From assembly GCA_030411725.1 (NCBI GenBank), contig MU839841.1, positions 930,001 through 994,000 of the forward strand: a stretch of 64,000 nt of DNA, in the 5' to 3' direction. Source of the DNA: Echria macrotheca. Taxonomy: Eukaryota; Ascomycota; Sordariomycetes; Sordariales; Schizotheciaceae. Under the pieces are notes generated by a model, which worked only from the letters and a program-made list of their open reading frames with translations, searched no databases and was not told the origin of the DNA. Both the position numbers and the translations under genes were made by a program. Shown here in pieces: positions 34,364-46,385 of this stretch (its first letter is position 1; each line of letters begins with the position of its first letter).

Positions 34364-34993
34364 ATGGCGTCAGACGCAAAGTCCCAGATCGTTGTTCTTA
34401 TGAGCAATGAAAATACCCCTGTCGAAGTTGGTAAGTCAGCGGCGCAACAAATCCATCTCCCAACTCGCCGAGTATCTCTGACTGGGCTCCAGACCGTGCT
34501 GTTGCCGAGAAGTCGATTCTTATCAAGAATTTGATTGAGGATTTGGGCGTCGAGTCGGTCACTGGAACACCGATCCCTATCCCGAATGTGAACGATGCAG
34601 TCCTCAGGAAGGTAATGGAGTGGTGCGAGAAGCACAGGGGCGACTCCCAACAGTCGGCCGAGGAGGAGAACGACAGCCGTAAGAAGACTACAGAGATCGA
34701 CGAGTGGGACCAAAAGTTCATGCAGCTCGATCAGGAGATGCTGTTCGAGATCATTCTTGTACGCACACCAGACCCTTCGCATAAAACAGATCAAGGCTAA
34801 CGGGGAAAATTCACAGGCCGCCAATTACCTCGATATTAAGGCGCTCCTCGACGTCGGCTGCAAGACGGTGGCGAACATGATCAAGGGCAAGTCTCCTGAG
34901 GAGATCAGGAAGACGTTTAACATTACGAACGACTTCACCCCCGAGGAGGAGGAACAGATCCGCCGCGAGAACGAATGGGCGGAGGATCGCTAG
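34364..34993 (+). CDS. SKP1: SCF ubiquitin ligase adaptor Skp1
   Basis: Three exons, 34364-34430, 34493-34758 and 34817-34993, give 169 residues. The N-terminal BTB/POZ half reads MASDAKSQIVVLMSNEN, followed by a segment with RAVAEKSILIKNLIEDLG. The C-terminal half has the conserved AANYLDIKALLDVGCKTVAN and the end EEEEQIRRENEWAEDR, which forms the F-box binding surface. Skp1 links F-box proteins to cullin 1 and also acts in kinetochore and V-ATPase assembly complexes. Length is normal and each splice junction falls where the protein alignment needs it. RBX1, a second SCF core subunit, is nearby on the opposite strand. Confidence 0.97.
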
Positions 34994-36286
34994 AGTGCTT
35001 GCACTGTCGACACAGGCTTGGGCTGCTGTTATTGGTAGGCCTCGACTTGGGCTTCAGCAGTTGCAAAACACGGGCAAATGGGCAGATCCTTGGCTTCCAT
35101 CGTCTAGTGGCAGCCGTCACGAGCGATGCGCCACACGTTCTAGGGCACTGATTTTGGCGTACGGGTCTTCTTTCGGGTTCTTTCATGGGTTGTTGGCTGT
35201 AGTCAGGTATGGGCCTGGGGCTGGGAAGGAGGGGGGGCATGGTGTCACGGAGAAGAACCGCGGGGAGGAAAGCGTTCTCGATACAAAGGAGCCTGTCACA
35301 GTAGATACTTAGCGCCCTCGCCCATACAAAGCAGTGTTCTTTCATGAGTTCTGTGATGCACTATTCCGGTGGTGCCGGAGTCACTTGTTGCCGAGCCCCT
35401 GCCCGCGCTCTGTCTTGAGCCTTTGTCGTACTTTCTGGCTGGCCTTGCACATCTTCGCCAAACCGTAACAAAGTAAATCGAGACGGTTGCTTCACGAGGC
35501 CGCTAATGTTACTTTGTATATGTGGAGAACGGAGGTCCCCCCAAAACTAAGAAGTGTATCTGTCAATCGATAAGCGTGCCTCATGGTCGTATTACCTCTA
35601 GCATGACAACTAATGGGGAAGAGATGTTTGGGGCTTTTACAAGAAGCCCATCCATGCCCTTCATGACTCCATGTTGTGAGGAGCGGAGAGCGAATAAACA
35701 AGACACAGAAATCAGGCACACATCACGAGGCAGAGGGCAAGGCAGATTTCCTCGCAACAGTCTCACACAAGACGTGATCATGAACACTCATTCCATTTTC
35801 CGACCGACCCTAAAATGCGATATCGCGCGCGCGCATTACTCCGGAAGCATACCCCCAGATGCCCTCCACCTAGGCCCCTGTTGATTGACCCAGCGAAATA
35901 AGAACCACCCTCACACACGCCGGCTCTACGCTAAGAAAGCTCTCCCCACCTCCCAATCTCTCATCGATTTTCCCTAAACCCATTTTTTTTGGTATTGTCG
36001 TATCCTCCTCATCCTCCCAGAAATGGTGGTTGTATCAAATCGGCGTGCTCGCGTCGAGGAAGTTTGCCATGGGGAACACAATTTCTCCGTGGGTAAAAAA
36101 ACATTGACAAGACCCGAGGAAAAGACTAGCGAGTTGTTCCGGCTAGAGAGAGGAGGATATACGGTTGGAGCGGGCGAGATACGGAGAGGAGAAACATTCC
36201 CAGCGGTGAACAAAATACCGGAAGGCCGAGTCGAGAGACTGGGAGGAGGAAAATCGGATGGGTGGTTCGGGAGGTGCGATGAGCAT
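34994..36286. other. Convergent intergenic region SKP1 / RPL39
   Basis: 1.3 kb between two 3' ends. A CG-repeat (GCGCGCGCGC) occurs near 35825-35834. Small frames show no family similarity, and no gene is called. Confidence 0.5.
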
Positions 36287-36670
36287 TTAGATGCCGAGGC
36301 GGGTCTTGCGCCAATGTCTCCGCTTGGCGTTGTATCTGTTTGTAGAGAATCCGTGTCAGCTTGCCATCCAAGATCCTCAATCGTGAATGCGTACCTGATA
36401 GTGTTACCGGTGCGGAGACGAATCCATTGGGGAATCGGTCGGTTCTGCTTCTGCGCCTTCGCAAGCTTCTGCTTGGTACGGAAAGTCTTGTGGCTCTGGT
36501 GATGGCAATCTCGTCAGCTCATGATCCAGATAACCTGTGTCCCCCCACTTCATCGACAATGCAATCGGCGGCTTCGTTCTCCGCGAAGACCCAGGCAACG
36601 GGAATGCCCAGAAGCGCAGAAAATAGACCAAACGGCGATTCATCTCCAGAGAATGTGTACGTACCGGCAT
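36287..36670 (-). CDS. RPL39: 60S ribosomal protein L39 (eL39)
   Basis: Three exons, 36670-36665, 36495-36395 and 36335-36287, give 51 residues, exactly the family length. The first coding exon is just six bases, ATG CCG. Exon 2 begins SHKTFRTKQKLAKAQKQNRP and runs through IPQWIRLRTGNTI; exon 3 finishes RYNAKRRHWRKTRLGI. eL39 is a very small basic protein that lines the ribosomal exit tunnel and takes part in translation accuracy. It is too short to show up as an open frame, and the microexon makes it easily missed. It is divergent from ARL1, with about 615 bp between start codons. Confidence 0.96.
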
Positions 36671-37285
36671 TTTGACGGTGTTGTCGCGATATCCGAGTCG
36701 TGGTGGATTGCGGCGATTTCGTCGATGTCTGGTTAAGCGATCGAATTATTTGGTGTGGGCTCAGAAAATACAGGCAGGGCTCGCAAACTTGTGTGTGGCT
36801 GAATCACGTGTGGGGCGGAAGAACCGGCAGCTATGTGGCTTGTTTGGTGGCAGCAAGTTGCATGGGGGGCTTGGGAGATTCCAACGGGCAGAGGGTCACA
36901 GCGCCGGGGTTCTGCCAATCGAAACCAAGTGCCGATCGAGCCTTGGCCGTGCACTCTCGGCGCCCTCTCTGGTCCATCTGGATCCCTCGTCGTCGAATGA
37001 AACCCCAAAGCAACCCTTTGCGCGTAGAGAAAGAAAAGAAATTTTGCTTAGATTAGGCACCGCAGCGGTCGTCCAGTTTCCTCTAAAAGCACCTGCGCCC
37101 GTCTTGTCCTGAAAGATTGCCACTTGGTTCGGCTGCGAGTGGTCTCGGCTTTCTCCTTTTGGCCAGCTGTTTCCTCGTCCCGACAAGCGGCGGCAGCGCA
37201 TTCCGGCGGCGTCCAGCTTACCGTCTTCCTCCTACACTACACACGGCGACGACGTGAGCTTCGGGTGCATATACAAACAGACAAG
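36671..37285. promoter_or_regulatory. Divergent promoter region RPL39 / ARL1
   Basis: This 615-bp region contains the promoters of both genes. There is no evident TATA box. No specific operator could be identified by eye. Confidence 0.4.
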
Positions 37286-38015
37286 ATGGGGCAGAGCGTG
37301 TCATGGCTGTCGAACCTGCTGTGGTCGAAGAAGGAGATCCGGATTCTGATCCTGGGACTGGTACCACAAACCCGCCAAGCCCGTTGCCGGCTCGGCCTCG
37401 CGATGCTGACCAAGTCTTTCCTCGCAACAGGATAACGCCGGCAAGACCACACTTCTCTACAAACTCAAGGTGCGACGGCTGGTTATGATGGCAGATTTCC
37501 GAGCTCTTTCTCACGTGCGCAATGTCTACAGATCGGCGAGGTAGTGACGACGATACCCACCATCGGCTTCAACGTCGAGTCGGTAACCTACAAGAACCTC
37601 AACCTCAACGTGTGGGATCTCGGCGGGCAGACCAGCATCCGGCCCTACTGGCGGTGCTACTATGCGAACACAGCGGCGGTGATATTCGTCGTCGACTCGA
37701 CCGACATCGAGCGGTTGCAGACGGCAGCCGACGAGCTGGCGGCCATGCTGAACGAGGAGGAACTCAAAGACGCGGCGCTGCTGGTGTTTGCCAACAAGCA
37801 GGACCAGCCGGGGGCCAAGGGCGCAGGAGACATATCACAGGCGCTGCGGCTGGGCGAGCTGCGGGACAGGAACTGGAGTATCATGGCGTGTAGCGCTGTC
37901 GAGGGGTCCGGCATTACCGAGGGGATGGACTGGCTGGTGGTATGTTATCCTCAGGGGATCTTGGGCTCGGGAAACACTAACCAGAGACATATAGCAAACG
38001 GTATCACAAGATTGA
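37286..38015 (+). CDS. ARL1: ARF-like GTPase Arl1
   Basis: Four exons, 37286-37360, 37431-37469, 37532-37939 and 37995-38015, give 180 residues. The N-terminus MGQSVSWLSNLLW has the myristoylation glycine and amphipathic helix. Nucleotide-binding motifs are GLDNAGKT (24-31; intron 1 falls within it), the switch II WDLGGQ and NKQD. The last exon is only 21 nt, coding QTVSQD and the stop. Arl1 sits on the trans-Golgi, recruits GRIP-domain golgins and regulates vesicle tethering. Switch I and inter-switch strands (TIPTIGFNVESV, YKNLNLNVWDLGG) match Arl1 better than Arf1 or Arl3. Missing the last exon would give a wrong read-through C-terminus. Confidence 0.94.
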
Positions 38016-41000
38016 GAGGGCGCCTGAACTTGCACGACAGTGGCAGTTCGACTGTACAACATGAGCACCGCCTTGTTTGTGTCTATGATGCATTGTTGGG
38101 TACTTGTTCGTGGTTGATCGGATTTCCTGGGGCGTTTGGGGGAGTGGTTGGTGAGATCCTGTCGATGACTATCATGCCAAAGGCGCAGGCTGCATGGGGT
38201 TGGGTTAGCGTGTATTGCGCTTATATTATCATACAAACTTTAATATGTGGTCCTACCAGGGCTAATCTTCCTGTCATTTTTTTCCAAGGGAGTTCCATGG
38301 CGCCTTGCTCAGCAGCACTTCATGTGGTGAACTCTATCAGCACTCAGGGGTAGCGTCCCGACACCAACTTGACTCGGTGCCCGTGTAGATATGAATTTCT
38401 CGAGTATGAACTGTAAGCTAACAAGAACACTGCATCATCTGGAAGGTAGGCTGTCGTGTTAATGATGAGTACAATCGTCACGAAAATAAGCAGCCGGGGC
38501 CATACTTCGTCGTCAGTCATCACAGCAGCAAATTACAGACAAGGCCAACCCATTACCTATTAGCTAACCATTCAACGGGGGCCCAGGCCCGAACCGTAGA
38601 CAGTGATCACAATGGTATCCCGAAAAACCAACCGAAAGAACGCCTCGTATATCCACACAAACCGAACCGACGACATGCCCCCAGATTCCCCAAACTACCT
38701 TACCCCCTCCGCTATTCATGACAGAAGACATACCCAGACACGCCCTCCGATTCCGAAATGCCAATCCCAAAGTAAACACCCATCCACCCACCTACCCACT
38801 CACCAACCAACCGACCAAATCAATAACAAATCATGTGTCATCACAAATCACAAACAGAACGAACAACACAACAACTCCTCAAGCGCGCAGCACGCGCAAA
38901 GAGCCAAACACGCCGCTAGGAGACCCTCGCCACCTCGGAGGTGTGGATCCTGCTCCTGTTCTGTCTGTGCTGGTTCCGTCGTGGCGGTGGTTCCCATTTG
39001 TGGTTGTGCTTGCTTTTTTGTTTTCACATGTTAGTTGCTCTTCTCATTCTCGGGGGTATGCATTGTTTTTGTGGGTATGGTTATGGTTATGGTTGTGTGG
39101 ATATACATATATATAGACATGTCTGTGGAGTTTGGGGTACGGTTCCCAGGGAAATAAAGGGGTGGTACTGGAGTCGTGATGATTAAGGGGGTAGAGAGGA
39201 GATTGTTTTGTTCAATGCGCTTTGCTTGTGCATGTATGCTATAAATAGGGATAGCGGTGGGGAGGGAGGTTTCATGAAGTTGGAGTGGTGTTTTTTTGAG
39301 AGAGTGGGATATACTGTGTATACGTACAAGGAAGGGGATGGTTGTAGTGGAAAACTTACCGGTTGCTCCGCGGTGATGGGGACCATGTCGAAGGCCACGC
39401 TCGTTTGTTCTTTTGTCATTTTTGATATTCTAAAAGTATGTATGGATGGTCGCTCTTTGGCTAGAACGTCTTGTTTCGGAGGTTGTTGACTAATGCCGTC
39501 TTATATCAGATTGTTTACGAATAGACTGGTGTCTGACGAGATGAAGGTTCGTCGACGAGATTCTGGATCAGAAAACTTGGATCAAGACAAAAATCTAGCC
39601 TTGGTACGATTGAAGACGACACGACAGTAATTATAAGACAACTGCAGAGTATTTGTTACTACAGAAAGGCAACTGGTGCTGAGGGTGGTGTGATGGACCA
39701 CCCGATGTGCGGGCTAGTGGTCAAGTGAAACTTCATGATGTCTAGCATTCCGGCACATGAACAGAAACTCAGGTGTGAGGCTTTCCACGTCTAGATCTGA
39801 GTCTGAATAGTTAATTACGAAAACATCAAAAGAATCGTGTCGAAGAGATAGATGCCCAGGAGCTGTAAATAGTCAACAATACGTTGCTTCTCGTACGGGA
39901 GAAAGCAACTCTTGGCCCCCAAGGCTCATCGGTTTATTGTCCGGACGGCAAAAGGTCCCCATCGACAACCACAAGGCTGACTGGGATGCAAGCAAAAGGT
40001 TGCTGGATCTAAAACGCCCGAGGACTGCTCGTTAAATCAGCAGATTGACAGACAAATTGTGGCAGCTGTGATTGGCGAGCAACGATCAGCAGGTGATGCA
40101 CGTCACCTCAGGGACCTCCGTGCGGCTGGCCTCGCACTCGACTTCTAGACCCCAACCCAGATGCAACGACGACGGATGACCGTCGTCGCCCCGAATAAAT
40201 TAATGTAACCCACTGAGGACCTTTTGTTAGACGCTCGACGATGCTGGCCGGATTCCAGCCGTACCGATAGCCCCCATCGTGTACGGATCTGTAGACCGAC
40301 GTTACCTCGTCAAACTTGACGTGTTCGTCGGGACCTTGATTGATAGCTACCTATGGTTTAGGTTGCTGAGGAATAGGGACCTTTGAGGACCTACTGAAGG
40401 AGTGGCGTCCACTCATCGGTCGGTGTCCCAGCAGGGGAATTGGTGGGCAGGCAATTTCAGTCAATGCAATGAATGCAGTGTTCCATCCCACGGTGACTCT
40501 CTCGCGGCGGTGAGGCTAGCATTTGCTATTTCCCCAAAAAGAACCCGACCAGGTCCGATGTCAAGCATTTCAATGGTAATTCGTGCACTTAGCCGATCGC
40601 GAAAGGATCCGACGGCGAAAAACAACCGTCATGGGCGCGGTTGGAATAGGAAACGCAGGAGAAGGTCGATGGAAGGATGCGGGGCAGATGCCTCGCGGGG
40701 CAGCCTGAAGGTCCCGAACCCCACCGCTGTTCGGGACCGGGCCCCGATGCCTCACCACCTGACTTGGGTGCCGCTTCCTTCGCCCTGTTTGCAGACCTTG
40801 GCCGCTTGGCCCTGCGAATGTCTTCGGCATCAGGTCCCTGGCAGAGCCGCAAGTCCACACTGGTGTAGACGCTCGCTTTCGCATTGTGTCGCCGTGGGAC
40901 GCGGCCATTGGAGGCGACGGACTTGGTGGCCCAGAACCGGTGCCAGAGGGCCACAGGGTTCGAGTCGTGTTCCCATAGCCGGGTCTCTATGAGACAGGCG

Positions 41001-42079
41001 AGCAAAGGCCCCTATCGCTGCTTGGACCTACATACGCATGGGTCGACGTAAGATAATATCGTGCTACGTACGCGGTTGCGTTGAAGGTCCTCGATTGAAG
41101 CAGCCCTCCGAGGACGTGCCGTATACCCCCGCGTTGGGCCGAAGTTCCCTCGCAAACGCCTGGGGATCGGCTCGCGGCCCCAGTTTACTCGGGCTCCCCG
41201 ACTTTTGTCTCGCTGATCGTTGCTTGTTCTCCCATCTCACGCTGGCCCACTCCCAATACCAAGAATCCAAGATGTCGCCGCAACGACGGACAACAACAGC
41301 CCAAGCTACCAAGCACGACGTTGAGTCATTTTCGTCACAGCGACGGCCGGCAGAGGCCTGTTTGGGGACCGCATTGTGGTTGTGCCCCACCCTCGATGCT
41401 CCACGGGACCAATTGCTGCTGGGGTCGACCGGGCAAGACGGGACTTGCATCGCTGCCTGATAAGGTTCGCCGGCCAGAGAGTGACAGGCCAGTCTGCACG
41501 TCTCTTAAGGCGTCCAATTGCAGTGCTGCTGGCCGGCCTGTGGCACCAAGCCGGCCATTTGGTGCCGACCTTTGGTCCGCCCACACTGCAACTGTGAATC
41601 CTCCGCCGGCCAGGACTGGTCACCACCCGGGCATGACCCCAACTGCTTGGTTGGAGATGCAACGTGTGCCAAGGGCTGCTTGCTGTCTGTCAGCGGCTGC
41701 TGCTCCGGCCCTGGGTAGGTCCCCCGACCTCAGAATGCAGGACTTTCCCAGGAAAGGCAAGCTGTATAAATAAGGCAGCCGGGCATCCCTTTGCGAACCA
41801 CTTCCCCTTCTAACCCCCCAGCTCCGGCCTTTTTATTTAAGCTTGACCGCACATCTACTCTGAGCACCAGGTGTGCATCTCTCAGCAACCCTGGTGGGCA
41901 TTCATTGACCAAATACCGATTTGATTGCCTGACGATCCGGAGAAAGCTTGAAGCATCTCTCACTGCCAATTGGAGTCTGTCGTCTTGGGTTGGGTAACAC
42001 GACCCTGATATATCGCCATTGTATTCGACCGGCACAGCCTCGACCAAACCAGCACTTCTCATATCTACTACCACGGGAT
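38016..42079. other. 4-kb intergenic region, no supported gene
   Basis: This lies downstream of ARL1 and upstream of a small unknown gene. It includes CACC/CCAC-rich microsatellite-like sequence near 38785-38830 and T/G-rich sequence near 39000-39100. Open frames at 40402-40992 and 41038-41773 overlap each other on both strands and look like shadows in GC-rich DNA. The end nearest 42080 bears a TATA box (separate entry). Confidence 0.5.
41765..41772 (+). promoter_or_regulatory. TATA box before the 121-aa unknown gene
   Basis: TATAAATA lies about 315 bp before the start codon at 42080. A C/T-rich stretch (CCACTTCCCCTTCTAACCCC) follows about 30-50 bases later, as often found around fungal transcription starts. 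It fits a strong, possibly inducible, promoter for the downstream gene. Confidence 0.45.
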
Positions 42080-42445
42080 ATGTCATCCTCCTCCCGCTCT
42101 TCCGCCCCTCCACCGCTCCACCTTGGATCGGCGCAGGCTATGAACAGCCCGCCCACGAGTCCCAGCTCGGACGGAAGTGTACGTGACCGGATTAAGCGGG
42201 CAGCTTCGGTTCCTAACAGCAGACAGGAATCGCGAAGCTACGTTAGTGAGGATTATCTTCTCGGCATGATGGCTACCCGCCGGTCGACAACCACAGACCA
42301 CAAGGCCGCAGCCGCCGCAAGGGTCAAGTCGCCCCGAAAGGTTAACGCCAACAGCTACTGCGGCCGGCACTCGGATGAGTTCCTTTTTGGGCCTCATGGA
42401 TTCGGCGACCTCTGGCGGTCTATCACCAGCAAGAAGGACCACTGA
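42080..42445 (+). CDS. Conserved-looking 121-aa protein of unknown function
   Basis: A single exon starts at ATG 42080 and stops at 42445. The first 45 residues are Ser/Pro-rich. Then come two compact blocks with the look of conserved motifs: SEDYLLGMMATRRST at about 73-87 and NSYCGRHSDEFLFG at about 94-107, followed by an aromatic, basic C-terminus (GDLWRSITSKKDH). There is no signal peptide or membrane helix. I have an impression that related small proteins with YCGRHS and W/LFG motifs exist in other filamentous fungi, but I cannot name the family or function. A TATA box about 300 bp upstream supports it being a real transcribed gene. Confidence 0.65.
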   Translation: MSSSSRSSAPPPLHLGSAQAMNSPPTSPSSDGSVRDRIKRAASVPNSRQESRSYVSEDYLLGMMATRRSTTTDHKAAAAARVKSPRKVNANSYCGRHSDEFLFGPHGFGDLWRSITSKKDH

Positions 42446-43172
42446 GAGGCCGGGACGAGACGGACAACGACACGACATCGGGCGTCCCGGCCAGACCGCA
42501 GGAGCCCGCCTCTATGCTTCCAACACAAAACTAGCGACGCAAACTGCGATTCGAATCCTTTTTTGATACCATGTTATTGGTTTTTTAACCATCCCCACAC
42601 TGGCTGGAACAGTCTGTACCATGAAAGGTCCCTCTCCCGCAGCGGGGAGAGGGTGCCGTTGTCAGAGGAGGATGATAATTTTGGGTTTAACGCGTCCATG
42701 AATGATGAGATCGAGACCAAGGGGGATGGATACAATGAAAACTATAGCATTGCGAGGTTGATCCCAATACAATTGACATTTGAGGGGTAACACACATGAG
42801 ATATGCTTTCCATGAATGCCGTACTTGTTTCATTGTTTTATTCTCTTATCAAGCGGCTTTGACGGTTACAGCTCCCGGCGACGGCCGGCCCGCCAAGATC
42901 GGCGCGCACGCACTAAACCCGTCCCGGTGAGGGTCCCACCGCGCCCCACCGAGGCTGGTGTGGAGATGCGCGACAACATTTTGCAGCTAACGTTAACTGC
43001 TTTGTGAACACCGCCAAAAACCGCGACATCTTCCTGCCTCTTCAACCTTCACCACCAGCCACCACCACCCCCGGATGCTTCCATAAAGCATCCCATACGA
43101 ACCAGAAAACACCCGCGAAAATTCGCGCACGCTTTTTGTCGCCCAATTCCCCCTCTCCCAGAAGCTGACGAC
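42446..43172. other. Intergenic region upstream of PHS1
   Basis: 727 bp holding the 3' flank of the 121-aa gene and the PHS1 promoter. Pyrimidine- and CACC-rich sequence near 43030-43075 is probably PHS1 leader. Nothing else is seen. Confidence 0.5.
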
Positions 43173-43998
43173 ATGCCGAATCCAAGCGTCAAGTCCGGCG
43201 GACGTGGCGGCTTCGGCCCCAAGAAGGCCTACCTGGTCCTCTACAACGCAGCCTCGGCGATCGCCTGGGCCACGATCCTCGGTCGCGTGGCCATGGTCCT
43301 CCAGATGAGAGGCCCGGAGTTCGTGCCCATCGTCGTGGACAAGTTCGCCCGGACGACGCAGACGTTTGCCGTCATGGAGATCCTACATGCCTTGACAGGT
43401 TTGTGTTTTCCCACCAACATCCACACCCCACCCTTTACCCCTCCTCTTCCGGTCGTCCTCCATGGGGCTCTTAACTGACTTGTATATGATGATAAATATA
43501 GGCGTCGTCCCGGCCCCATTCTTCACCACCGCCATGCAAGTAGCCTCCCGCCTCCTCCTCGTCTGGGGAATCGCGCTGCCCTTTCCCGCCCTCACCGGAA
43601 GCACGTGGTACTCGTCCATGCTGGCAGCCTGGAGCACGACCGAGGTTATCCGGTATACCTACTTCGCGCTCAAGCAGGTCGATGCCGTGCCCTACTGGCT
43701 GCATTGGCTGAGGTATAGCGCCTTCCTGGTTCTGTATCCCATCGGCATCAGCAGCGAGGTCGCCATGGTGCTCCGCGCGTTCGCCGGACCCGCAGACCAA
43801 CTCTTCGACTGGTATCCTATGGCGCTAGTGGCCGTTATCGTGGCATATGTCCCAGGTACGTTGTCTCTTGTCTATGATTATAAGAACCAGGCACTAACAG
43901 GGACAGGCTCGGTAATTCTCTACAACCACATGCTTACGCAACGGAGGAAGAATCTCGGGCCGGCACGCAAGGCGGCGAATGGGAAGAAGGCACACTAA
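43173..43998 (+). CDS. PHS1: Very-long-chain 3-hydroxyacyl-CoA dehydratase Phs1
   Basis: Three exons, 43173-43398, 43502-43855 and 43907-43998, give 223 residues. It has about six membrane helices. The PTPLA-family signature is present: STTEVIRYTYFALK followed by LRYSAFLVLYPIGISSEV, which contains the catalytic Tyr and Glu. The C-terminus is Lys-rich (NGKKAH), consistent with ER retention. Phs1 catalyses the third step of ER very-long-chain fatty acid elongation, dehydrating 3-hydroxyacyl-CoA to trans-2-enoyl-CoA, which feeds ceramide synthesis. The intron positions restore GVVPAPFFTT and the GSVILYNHM helix. It converges with the esterase gene with 138 bp between. Confidence 0.96.
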
Positions 43999-44136
43999 AG
44001 AGTGAACAAGACAAAAATTGGGGTGGACCATTCATTAGACTAATTCCGTACATGATGTCGTCGCCATGTACGAGTATCTATGACGGTTTAGACTGCACTA
44101 TGCGAAATACCCAGCCTAGAGATAGATTATTTACCG

Positions 44137-45502
44137 TCATGAACCAATCGCCTCGGCGCTGCTTTCATACCAATCGTTATTCAACCAGCCCGCAATCATG
44201 TCTCTCGCCTCGTTAGACATCTTTTCATAGTTTGGGTTCTCTTTGGGCTCAAACATAGCTGCTACGGTTAGCTGTCGGTGACAAACTGAGAGATGGGGGA
44301 ACGTACACATATGAGCCCACACCTCGTCCGTGGCCTTGTCGTTGACAGCCGGCCGCCAGTCGCCGGCGACATCACGCTGCGGCACAACGCAAAAGGTCCT
44401 CTGATTTCCCAGCACCGTGCCAACGACCGTATCGGTCCTCGAGCTCGCCGCCTTGCCGAGGCGGGTATAAACCGTGCCAAAGCCGACGCCGAGCTCCTTG
44501 TTCAAGCGAACCATGTAGGCAACCCGTCGACGGAGTTCCTCCTTGCGACCCAGCACCGACACAAACTCCATATGCGACGACGCCCAGTTCCAGCCCTGAC
44601 TAATCTGGTCCCGATTCATATACGCCGCCGCTCCACCGGCCGCCACCGCCCCTACCGCTCCGACGGCCACGGCGATCTTGCCCCAGCGACCCCATCCACC
44701 ACCGCCTGCGTTGCTTTCAGCGGGTTTCGTCTCGGGCGCGGGAAGCGCCGGTTTCCGCTGCACAGCCGCGGCCTTGGCTGCGTTCGCGTCCGAGGATGCG
44801 GCCTTGGCCCCACCCCAGAGCGCCGTCAGCCCGCTCAGCTGCGAGATGGCCGTCGAGGCGGCGGCGTAGTGCCCCTCGGCGCCGTGGGCGACGACACCTG
44901 GCGACACTCCCAGAAAAGGAGTATCGAACGCGAGCACGCCCTGGATGTAGGGGAACATGAGCGAGTTGGGCGTCGAGGGGCGGGGCTGCGCGGCGCCGGC
45001 TGGGTTGTCGTCGTCGACGGAGGGGTCGGTGGTCCCGTGGATGGGCTGTTCCGAGGCGAGCGCGATGGCTGTCTCGGCGGCGACGATGCCGCCCATCGAG
45101 TGGCCTATGAGGAGGACGCGGACGGAAGGGTCTACGGTTGGTGAAGGGGTGTTGGCTGCGACTTCAAGGTCGATGACTTTGTTGAGGAGCCTTGTGGGCG
45201 GCGTGTTAGCGGGACTGCATGGATGGATGGTTGGGGGATATTATTATTATACCAATCGCGGAATCGGGAGACGCATTCTCCTAGATCGCCCCTGGTCTCG
45301 TACTTGGGATAGACCTCGACCCGGACGTGGATCTTGGGGAGGACGCTGGCGACGCGCCGGCGGAGGTCCTCGGTGAAGGCATAGTTCTCGCCGAAAGTCG
45401 ATTCACCCCCCTTGCTTTCAGTTAGCGGATGTTGGTTCTTTGTATGGAGTAGGGACGTACCTTGAAGCCGTGGATGAAACAAAGAAGGAGTGTCTTCTTC
45501 AT
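44137..45502 (-). CDS. Putative serine esterase/lipase with alpha/beta-hydrolase fold
   Basis: Four exons, 45502-45461, 45410-45253, 45190-44307 and 44261-44137, give 402 residues. The N-terminus MKKTLLLCFIHGFK gives the first strand and oxyanion loop (HGF). The nucleophile elbow GHSMGG puts the catalytic Ser at residue 98. A conserved FDTPFLGVSP follows, then an Ala/Gly-rich stretch with a possible membrane helix (IAVAVGAVGAVAAGGAAAY). The C-terminus has the typical NPNYEKMSNEARDMI. It resembles fungal proteins often labelled DUF676-type or negative acyl hydrolases; the substrate is unknown. The last intron (45 nt) is a multiple of three with no stop, so the unspliced frame stays open and could mislead annotation. 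Confidence 0.85.
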
Positions 45503-46385
45503 TGTGCGGCCCCATTTGCGACGGTGAGGTGAGCGCGGCAGATTGGCTTTGGTTCAGGTCCCTTTCAACGTCACGGTCCCCTGGCCGTGCACATGATGGT
45601 GGGGGCGGGGCAGCCTAGAGTCTAGACTAGAACCTGGCCTGCAGGAGAAGGCCATCAAATATAGAACAGGGCTAGTTTTTATGTTTGCATGTCAAGGTCG
45701 GCCGTGGTATAAATACTGCGTAATCTTTCCGATATTTAACGTTACTCTGTTTACGTTCCGAGTCCATCCCACCATTTCTCTAGCTTTACCTTCTGTCTAA
45801 CGAGAAGTGATCATCCACCTCTCAGGGTCCACCGTCGCGCAGACGGGTACGCACCCCTGCAAGATTTCTAGGTATACACAGAACCAAGCTACAATACACT
45901 TCATTGTTTTCGAATCCGAAAGACAGGCAGACACGTGGCATTATGTTTTCCTGTATTCTGCGGGCGAGACTCAAGAGTCGGTCTCGCAAGATCAAAGAAA
46001 GTAGTCCTTATCGATAAATGACAAACAAGGGTCAGTGGTCCGTGCCCTTGGCGCGCTAACTTTGACTTGTGAACCAGCCATTTCGCCGTCGGCCTTTCTC
46101 TCCTTGCGCAAAGAATTACTTCCAGTCAGCAATTCCTCAGCGCCCGAGGCTCGTCGTCACTCTTTTTCTACCATGACTTGACCTCGGTGCCATTCTGTTT
46201 TTTTAGATTTCAGTTCGGCAACCTGTTTTCTCCTCGATTCCCAACCTGAATGCCGCTGGGAGCTGAGCGATTGATTCCAGGCGCTGCCCCGACCGCCCGC
46301 TGCGACTCGTTTCATCCAACGTCGCCACTGAGTCCTTGGAGAACCACCCGACTACCACCGCAACAGCACTTTCCAGCTCGACACG
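45503..46385. other. Divergent upstream region esterase / PAP1
   Basis: About 880 bp between two divergent start codons. A TATAAATA motif occurs at 45709-45716 on the plus strand, too far from PAP1 to be its certain TATA box. No gene is recognised. Confidence 0.45.

Noticed and set aside
40402..41773. Cluster of overlapping frames on both strands
   Set aside because: Mutually overlapping, with no start context, splice logic or protein family.
42545..42570. GATTCGAATCC followed by a T run, resembling a tRNA B box with terminator
   Set aside because: No matching A box or cloverleaf arms upstream at the right spacing.
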